Source: Nocardiopsis trehalosi NBRC 14201
GTDB lineage: Bacteria > Actinomycetota > Actinomycetes > Streptosporangiales > Streptosporangiaceae
Direction of reading: 5' to 3'
DNA: 45,111 nt
Assembly (NCBI RefSeq): GCF_001552555.1
Contig: NZ_BCRK01000027.1
Coordinates: 1 to 45,111 of the forward strand
Within the stretch, counting starts at the first letter, position 1; each line of letters begins with the position of its first letter. The notes beneath the pieces are model-generated. The model did no database searches and had not been told where the DNA came from. It was given only the letters and a program-made list of their open reading frames with translations. Below are positions 39,700-45,111 of this stretch, piece after piece. The translations under genes and the position numbers were made by a program.

Positions 39700-40941
39700 T
39701 CAGCCGACGTGCCGCGCCTCGTGGACGGCGCGGTGCTCCAGCCCGGCCAGGGCGGGCAGCAGCCAGTCGTCCACCGCCGCCAGCCGCCCGCCGGCCTCCT
39801 GCTGCCGGTCGTGCAGGTAGCGGGTCGCCAGGTCGATGAGGTAGAGCGCCATGACCGTGGCGACGGTGTCGGGCCGCAGCCCCGCACCGGTGATCAGCGG
39901 ATCGCGCAGCAGCCGGGCACCGGTGTCGAGCCACCGGTGCACCCCCGGGTGCACACCGTGCTGCACGCACTCGTTCAGCTCGTAGTGCAGCGCGTCGAAC
40001 CCGACGGGGACGCCGAACGCCAGCCGCTCCCAGTCCCAGACGAACGCCCGGCGCGGTGTGCCGGCGATGTTCCACCTGGTGAGGTCGCCGTGCCAGGCGC
40101 CGAACGGCAGCCGCACGTCGGGCAGCCGGTCGAGCGCGGCGCGCAGGGCCGGCGCCTCGGGGCGGTCGGCGAGCCCGCTGATCCGCTGGGTGAGGGTCCG
40201 CCGGTAGGGGGCGGCGGACAGAGGGAGGTCCCGCACGGTCTCCAGGCCGCTGATCTGCAGGACGCAGCGCAGCAGTTGGCGCCGGGTGGGCCGGTCGGTC
40301 TGCTCGCCGACCGGCAGCGCCTCCTGGACGAGGAGGGGGTGGTCGTTCCACTCGCCGGCGTGCAGCAGGCGGGGGACGGTGACGTCGCGCATGCGGGCGT
40401 CGGCCAGGCGGCGCAGCGCCCGGGTCTCGGCCCGCACGAGCCGGGACGTGAGGTCGTTCACGCCGATCTTGGCGTAGCCGATGGTGCGCCCGGCGGGGGT
40501 GAGCAGCAGCAGCACGGGTTTGCGGTTGGCCCTCGGCGGGCCCACGTGGATGGCGATGACGACGTCGCGGTCGAGCGCCGCCGCGAGCGCGTGCTCGATG
40601 GTGCGCCCCGTTCCGACGTGCAGCCGGTCGCGCAGCAGCAGCGGCGCCACCCCGCTGGCGAACGCGGTGGTGAGCACGGCTGTGCGCACGCGTTCGCGGA
40701 AGGAGTGCCGCTGCGCGAACGCCGCGATGCCGCGCGCCGCCGCGTACCGGTTGGTGACCGGCAGGATCACCCGCGGGTTGTGCGCGGAGGGCACCGGCAG
40801 GTACTCGCGCACCACCCCGGCCCGCGGGGCGGGCGGGTGCTCGCCCAGCGGGCGGGTGCATTCGCCGCCCCGGCCCAGCAGACCCCCGCAGGGCCACAGG
40901 ACCTCCGCCAGGCCGGTCAGATAGGTGGTCTCGCCGTTCAT
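39700..40941 (-). CDS. APH-fold phosphotransferase/kinase-like protein of the polysaccharide locus
   Basis: A 413-residue predicted cytosolic protein. The C-terminal half has the aminoglycoside-phosphotransferase catalytic loop FGAWHGDLTRWNI and the metal-binding FVWDWERL. TIGYAKIGVN with a lysine and LVRAETRALRRL are compatible with the ATP-binding lobe. The first 130 residues (MNGETTYLTGL onward, with RVILPVTNRYAAARGI) match nothing I recognise. The ATG at 40941 shares its last base with the Wzy stop (TGATG), so the two are coupled. Possible roles are phosphorylating a sugar precursor or a regulatory function; a resistance role is unlikely in this setting. The substrate is unknown. Confidence 0.8.
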   Translation of the reverse strand: MNGETTYLTGLAEVLWPCGGLLGRGGECTRPLGEHPPAPRAGVVREYLPVPSAHNPRVILPVTNRYAAARGIAAFAQRHSFRERVRTAVLTTAFASGVAPLLLRDRLHVGTGRTIEHALAAALDRDVVIAIHVGPPRANRKPVLLLLTPAGRTIGYAKIGVNDLTSRLVRAETRALRRLADARMRDVTVPRLLHAGEWNDHPLLVQEALPVGEQTDRPTRRQLLRCVLQISGLETVRDLPLSAAPYRRTLTQRISGLADRPEAPALRAALDRLPDVRLPFGAWHGDLTRWNIAGTPRRAFVWDWERLAFGVPVGFDALHYELNECVQHGVHPGVHRWLDTGARLLRDPLITGAGLRPDTVATVMALYLIDLATRYLHDRQQEAGGRLAAVDDWLLPALAGLEHRAVHEARHVG

Positions 40942-42488
40942 CACGCCACACCCCCCACTGCCGCGGCCGTCCGCTCGGTCTCGGCGCCCCGCCGCCAGAG
41001 CAGCGCGGCGGCGATCATCGAGACGGCCAGCGGCGCCGTCAACGCGACATAAAAGAACATGTACCAGAAGAGCAACAGGATCGTCAGGAGGGAACACGTT
41101 CCTATCTGCGAAAAGTCGTTCCGGTGGCGCCACGCGGTCCACGCCGGGAAGGCGAGGAACAGCGCGGTGCCGACCCACCCGTGGGCCACGAGCGCCAACC
41201 AGAACTGCCCGTTGTTGCCGATGGTGTGGTTGCCGCACGCCGGGCAGTCGGGGGAGGGGCCGACCGCGATGGAGGCGGAGCTGCCGATCATGTCGCGGGT
41301 GGTGCCCCACCCCACGACGGGGGACTCGGAGGCGGCCGCCACCGCGGCGGCGCTGGTGGCGGCCCGGCCCTCGTCGCTGTGCGGGTGGGCGGCGCGCTCC
41401 CGCACGACGTCCATCAGCGGCGACGCCAGGGCGGCCATGAGCGCGACGGACGCGGCGCACGCGCAGAGCAGGGCCGCGCCGGGGCGGCCGCGCCGCACCA
41501 GGTGGACGAGGACGAACGCGCCGGTGAGCACCAGGCCCGCCCACAGCGCCCGGTTCAGCGAATACACGATCGGCACCACGGACGCGGCGGCGACCGCCGC
41601 GGCGGCCCACCGCGCGGGGCCGCGCCGCCCGAGGAACCAGGCGACGGCCAGCCACGGCAGCAGCAGGGAGAGCATGTTGCCCCACGTGTTGGTGTACTCC
41701 CACGGGGCCTTGGGGCGGGGGGAGTCATACCCCAGCACGTTCATGACCTGGGCCGACGCGGGGCGCAGCAGGGTCTGCACGTATTCGTCGTCCGCGAGGC
41801 GGGCGGGCAGCAGGCGCTCGACGGGGGACACGTAGGAGAAGTCCGGGGCGAGCAGGCCGAGGTAGCCGCCCGCGACCGTCGCCACGCACAGCCAGGCGAG
41901 GGCGGCGGCGACGGCGCGGTCGCCCAGCCGGACCCGGGGGGTGGTGCCGACGTAGAGGAGCAGGACGGTCAGCGCCAGGTAGGTGCCGACCCGCACCAGC
42001 GCGCCCAGCAGCCCGCCGCTGCCGGGCAGCGTGCCGGGCGCGGTCAGCCCCACGAGGGCGAGCCCGGCGACGGCCCACACCAGGAACAGCGCCCACAGGG
42101 CGAACCCGGGCGGTAGCGGCAGCCCGTGCGCGCGGTGCCGCCGGACCAGCTCCAGCGCCATGGGGACGGCGAAGATCCAGAAAGCGAACTGCCCGAACCC
42201 CAGGGCCCACCACACCGGGTAACCGGCCACCAGCCACACCACCAGCCCGCCCGAGGCCACGACCCCCCGCCGCCCATCCCCGGGCGACGCCCCGGCCCGC
42301 GTGTCGGACGGCCCCCCGGACCCCCGCCCCCCGGCGGCGGCGAACGCGGCGGTCCCCGTGGACGGGGCGCCGGGGTCCGGCGCCGGGCGGCCGGGGCCGG
42401 GCGCGGCGCGCCCGGACGGAGGCTCGGCGGAGGCGCCCGGCCCCCGATGCGGGGACGGGCCGTGCGGCGGCGGTGGGTCGGCGGCCAT
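40941..42488 (-). CDS. Wzy-like polymerase / O-antigen-ligase family membrane protein
   Basis: A 515-residue protein with about 11 transmembrane helices after a Pro/Gly/Ala-rich soluble tail of about 75 residues. A large extracytoplasmic loop contains PKAPWEYTNTWGNMLSLLLPW and SLNRALWAG. A second loop with VVGWGTTRDM and NHTIGNNGQFWLALVAHGWVG resembles the C-terminal signature of O-antigen ligases and polymerases. The expected role is joining repeat units on the outer face of the membrane, or attaching the chain to an acceptor. The ATG at 42488 overlaps the preceding stop by one base (TGATG). Whether it polymerizes or ligates cannot be decided from sequence. Confidence 0.87.
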   Translation of the reverse strand: MAADPPPPHGPSPHRGPGASAEPPSGRAAPGPGRPAPDPGAPSTGTAAFAAAGGRGSGGPSDTRAGASPGDGRRGVVASGGLVVWLVAGYPVWWALGFGQFAFWIFAVPMALELVRRHRAHGLPLPPGFALWALFLVWAVAGLALVGLTAPGTLPGSGGLLGALVRVGTYLALTVLLLYVGTTPRVRLGDRAVAAALAWLCVATVAGGYLGLLAPDFSYVSPVERLLPARLADDEYVQTLLRPASAQVMNVLGYDSPRPKAPWEYTNTWGNMLSLLLPWLAVAWFLGRRGPARWAAAAVAAASVVPIVYSLNRALWAGLVLTGAFVLVHLVRRGRPGAALLCACAASVALMAALASPLMDVVRERAAHPHSDEGRAATSAAAVAAASESPVVGWGTTRDMIGSSASIAVGPSPDCPACGNHTIGNNGQFWLALVAHGWVGTALFLAFPAWTAWRHRNDFSQIGTCSLLTILLLFWYMFFYVALTAPLAVSMIAAALLWRRGAETERTAAAVGGVA

Positions 42489-45111
42489 CAGCGGTCGGAA
42501 CCGGGTTCGCTCGCGGCCGGCGTCCCCGCGTCGGTGCTTGCGGTGTCAGGCGCGGTGCCGGTGGCGCCGGCGGTGCCGGTGTCGGTGGTGTCGGATGCGC
42601 CGGTGGCGGCGCCGGGGCCCTCGGCACCGGACGGCGACGGGGCGCCGCCGGGCGCGTCCGCGGGCGCTGCGGGCGCCGCGCCGGACGCCGGGTCGGCGGG
42701 TCGTGCGGACGCGCCCGCCCCTGTGTCCCGCGACGCGGACGCCGTGGTGGCGGGGCCGGTGGCGGCCTGCGCGCCGTTCGCGGCGTGGTCGGCGGTGGCT
42801 CCGTCCGTGGCCGTCGACCGGCCCTTCGCCGCCGTGGGCGCGTCCGGGTCGCCCGAGGCGGCCGTGGCGGCCTTCGGCCGACCGGTCGCCCGGGTGGCGC
42901 GCTTGGCTGCCGTGCGGCCCTTCGCCGCCCGCTTCGGAGCGGCGGCCTTCCGCGCCCCGGCGGCGGCCGCCTTGGCGCCGTCCCGGGCCTTCGTCCCGGC
43001 CGGAGCCTGCGTGTCGGTCGGTGTGTCGGCCCGGTCCTGTGCGCCGGTCGGCGGGTCCGTGTCGGCCGAGGGCTTTGTTGCGGTGGGGGAGTGCGTGCCG
43101 GTGGAGGACGCCGTGCCGACGTGTTCCTTGGCGCCGTCCCGGGCCTTCGTCCCGGCCGGCGCCTCCGTGCCCGTGGGGGAGTCCGTGCCGACCTGCGCCT
43201 TCGCGCCGGTCGGGGGCGGGGCGGTGGCCGTGGGCGCCGTGTCCGCCGATGCCGGTGCGGGGTCCGGGGCCGCGCCGGTCGACGCCGTACGGTCTCCGGC
43301 CGGGGACGCGGTCTTCGGCTCGGCCGTCGCGGACGCCGGGGTGGGCGCCGGGGCCTTCGCCCCGGTACGCGCCGGGGAGCGGCGGCGGCGCGCGGTGGCG
43401 GTGCGCTCGGGCGCGGCGGGCCGCGTCGGCGCGTCCTCGCCGTTGCCACCGTCCCCGCCGTCCGGACGGGTCCGGGCGGGGACCGCCTTCGCATCCGGGG
43501 CGGCCGCTGCGGCGGCGGTCTCGGGGGCGGTGTCGGCGCCCGGAGTCGGCGCGCCCGGGCCCTCGGCGTCGGCGGCCGCCGGCCCGGGCGTCCCCTCGGC
43601 GGTGGTCCGGGGCGGTGCGGTGCGGGTGCTCGTGCGGGGCCGCGCCTCGGGCACGGTCGCCGTCCGGCGGTCGGCGGTGGCGGCGGGCCGCGCGTCCGGA
43701 GCGGACGTGTCGGCGAGGTCGCGCCGCGTCGGGGCCTCGGTGTCCGGCGCGGTGGCCGAGTCCGCCGGGTCCGGGGCGGTGCGGGCGTCCGGCCGGGCCG
43801 CCGGTGCGGTGCCGTTCCCGGTCGGAGCGGCGGGTCGGGGGTCCTTCTGCGCGGGGGCGTCGGTGCGGGAGCCGGGCGTGGCGGCGGCCCCGTCGGCGAG
43901 CAGCAGGGCGCCGAGTGGCCGGAGCGCGTTCAGGACGGCGCTCCAGCGGGACGGCCGGGGCCGGGCGGCGGCGGGCGCCCCCGGGGTCCCGGCGGCGGAC
44001 CGTCCCCGACGGTCCGCCCGGCGGGAGGTCCGGTCCGCGGCCGGGGCGGGCGCCTCGTCCGCCGGCCGGTCCGGCTCGGCCACGAGGACCGTCCCCGCCT
44101 TGGTGTCCGTATCGAGGGCCGGTGCGTCGCCGGTGGGCGCGGCGGCCGGGGCGACCGGGCGCCCGGTACGCGCCTCGGCCGAGCCGGTGGGGCCGGCGGC
44201 GCCCGTGTCCGGCGCACCCGGTGCCGCGACACCGGCCCCGCTGTCGGTGCCGGAGCGGGCGGCCGTGCCGCCCGCCGGGGCGGGACGGGTGGTGGCGGAC
44301 GCACCGGGGCGGCCCTGCCCGCCCCCGGCGGGCGCGGACGGCGCCGCCGAGGGGCCGGGGTCGGCGGAGGAGGTGGTGGTGCGGGTCGCGGCGCGGTCGG
44401 CCGCGTCCGGCCCCGTGGCACCGGGGACGGCCGCCGTGCCGCGTCCGGAAGCCGCGCGGGTGGTGGCCGAGGCGCTCGACGCCGAGGTGCCGGGGCGTGC
44501 GCCGTCGGTCACCGGCGCGGTGGTGGAGGGCCGGTGCCCTTCCTCCGCTGCGGTGCCGTTGCGGGTGGCGGCGCGATCCGCCGTGGAGGGGTGGGCGGCG
44601 GTCGAAGCGGCGCCGGGTGCGGGCTCGGCCGACGGGGCCGCCGAGGTGGTCGGGGAGGCGGCCGGAGCGGGTGCGGGCCGTCCTCCGGGTGCGGAGTTGG
44701 TGGGCGCGGTGGTGTCCGCGTCGGTTGTGGTGGCACTCGGCGCGGCCGGAGCGGGGTCCGCTGTGGCGGTCCGTGGGCCGTCCGCGCGGGTGGTGGTGTG
44801 GTCGGTGCCGGTCGGGTGCGTGTCCGCGCCGATGGTGCCGGGGCCCGCGTCGGCCCGAAGGGTCTCGGGCTGGGTGGTGGTCCGCTCGGAAGGGGTCCGG
44901 TGGGTGTTCGCGCCGGTGTCCGTGTCGGACCGGGTGGGGCCCGCGTCCGCCGAGGTGCGGTCGGGGTCCGCGTGTGCCGTGGTGTCGGCCGTGTCGGACC
45001 GGGTGGGGGGTGCGTCGGGTCGGGAGGTTGCCGTGGCCTGGCTGGGGGGCGGGGTGGCGGTGGGCGGGGCGCCGGTGGTGAGGACGCCGGCGATCGGGGC
45101 GGGCGGCTCGG
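42488..45111 (-). CDS. Very long Ala/Thr/Pro/Asp-rich low-complexity protein, 5' end beyond the window
   Basis: The leftward frame is open from the right edge to a TGA at 42488-42490, at least 873 residues, so it is partial. I recognise no domain. The visible part is built from Ala, Thr, Pro, Gly, Asp and Arg, with almost no aromatic residues or cysteine, and looks disordered. A single short hydrophobic patch reads SAVLNALRPLGALLLADG. A 33-nt identical DNA repeat (42971-43003 and 43127-43159, 156 nt apart, in frame) encodes the shared PAGTKARDGAK unit. One copy leads into a Lys/Ala-rich tract (KAAAPKRAAKGRTAAKRA) like histone-H1 tails. An internal GTG at 44512 has no special support as a start. 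It may be the tail of a chain-length or anchoring protein; that is a guess. Confidence 0.65.
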   Translation of the reverse strand, partial: EPPAPIAGVLTTGAPPTATPPPSQATATSRPDAPPTRSDTADTTAHADPDRTSADAGPTRSDTDTGANTHRTPSERTTTQPETLRADAGPGTIGADTHPTGTDHTTTRADGPRTATADPAPAAPSATTTDADTTAPTNSAPGGRPAPAPAASPTTSAAPSAEPAPGAASTAAHPSTADRAATRNGTAAEEGHRPSTTAPVTDGARPGTSASSASATTRAASGRGTAAVPGATGPDAADRAATRTTTSSADPGPSAAPSAPAGGGQGRPGASATTRPAPAGGTAARSGTDSGAGVAAPGAPDTGAAGPTGSAEARTGRPVAPAAAPTGDAPALDTDTKAGTVLVAEPDRPADEAPAPAADRTSRRADRRGRSAAGTPGAPAAARPRPSRWSAVLNALRPLGALLLADGAAATPGSRTDAPAQKDPRPAAPTGNGTAPAARPDARTAPDPADSATAPDTEAPTRRDLADTSAPDARPAATADRRTATVPEARPRTSTRTAPPRTTAEGTPGPAAADAEGPGAPTPGADTAPETAAAAAAPDAKAVPARTRPDGGDGGNGEDAPTRPAAPERTATARRRRSPARTGAKAPAPTPASATAEPKTASPAGDRTASTGAAPDPAPASADTAPTATAPPPTGAKAQVGTDSPTGTEAPAGTKARDGAKEHVGTASSTGTHSPTATKPSADTDPPTGAQDRADTPTDTQAPAGTKARDGAKAAAAGARKAAAPKRAAKGRTAAKRATRATGRPKAATAASGDPDAPTAAKGRSTATDGATADHAANGAQAATGPATTASASRDTGAGASARPADPASGAAPAAPADAPGGAPSPSGAEGPGAATGASDTTDTGTAGATGTAPDTASTDAGTPAASEPGSDR
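42971..43003 (-). repeat. Direct repeat copy 1 in the low-complexity gene
   Basis: This 33-nt segment is identical to 43127-43159. The offset of 156 nt is 52 codons, so both copies encode the same peptide core. Confidence 0.85.
43127..43159 (-). repeat. Direct repeat copy 2 in the low-complexity gene
   Basis: Identical to 42971-43003. Read leftward it encodes part of PAGTKARDGAK before EHVGTAS, whereas copy 1 leads into the Lys/Ala tract. Confidence 0.85.

Noticed and set aside
38756-40951. Apparent 1256-codon frame joining the flippase to upstream sequence
   Set aside because: The upstream part is the wrong frame of the sulfotransferase and kinase genes. The flippase starts at the GTG at 38755.
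42971-43159. Repeats in the low-complexity gene as a CRISPR array
   Set aside because: There are only two identical 33-nt copies, 156 nt apart, inside an open reading frame, with no array structure and no cas genes.
42301-45081. Rightward 926-codon open frame opposite the Wzy start and the low-complexity gene
   Set aside because: It is Arg/Pro/Gly-rich noise typical of antisense frames in very high-GC DNA. The leftward frame is coupled by TGATG to the Wzy-like gene and fits the operon direction.
1-45111. Insertion sequences, integrases or prophage genes
   Set aside because: No transposase, integrase or phage motif was seen in any convincing coding frame, and no gene is flanked by target-site duplications.

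Overview
The window is chromosomal DNA of a very high-GC actinobacterium. Third codon positions are almost all G or C, GTG starts are common, and many hairpin terminators lack a U tract. The left 28 kb carries a core block in the order pmt, rsmI, metG, tatD, rpf, rsmA, ispE, then tRNA-Gln, glmU, prs, rplY, pth. From memory this resembles Mycobacterium tuberculosis Rv1002c-Rv1018c, with glmU-prs-rplY-pth inverted. The style of the proteins suggests Streptosporangiales, perhaps Nocardiopsaceae; that placement is an inference.

Left region (1-27.8 kb). Housekeeping genes cover protein O-mannosylation, 16S rRNA modification (rsmI, rsmA), Met-tRNA charging, isoprenoid synthesis (ispE), cell-wall precursor supply (glmU), PRPP synthesis (prs), ribosomal protein bL25 and peptidyl-tRNA recycling (pth). 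Accessory genes sit between them: a fused SecDF, an alpha-methylacyl-CoA racemase, a membrane Ser/Thr kinase with an outside domain, SoxR divergent from a two-subunit transketolase, an ABC-F ATPase, a secreted SGNH esterase with a MarR gene, and an acyl-CoA desaturase with a TetR gene. Several promoters put the -10 hexamer 6-8 nt before the start codon, which suggests leaderless mRNAs. The soxR/transketolase gap holds a sox-box-like dyad inside a 19-bp promoter spacer. The desaturase promoter holds a duplicated operator. The rplY leader holds a tiny proline-rich ORF and three hairpins.

Right region (28.1 kb to the right edge). This is a surface-polysaccharide locus with a sulfation theme. The rightward arm has a polyprenyl-phosphate sugar-1-phosphate transferase, CysQ (PAP phosphatase), CysD and CysN (ATP sulfurylase), a sulfotransferase and a secreted GH26-like glycosidase. 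The leftward arm, transcribed from beyond the right edge, has a very long Ala/Thr/Pro-rich protein, a Wzy-like polymerase/ligase, an APH-fold kinase, a second sulfotransferase, a Wzx-like flippase, an Alg14-like protein and an Alg13-like domain fused to a GT2 glycosyltransferase. Four of the leftward junctions overlap by 1-4 nt. The two arms converge on a terminator near 35.15 kb. Read together, the genes suggest lipid-linked glycan assembly, export and polymerization, with sulfate supplied through locally encoded PAPS metabolism. APS kinase (CysC) is not in the window, so that step must be encoded elsewhere. The sulfated-glycan reading is an inference from co-location.
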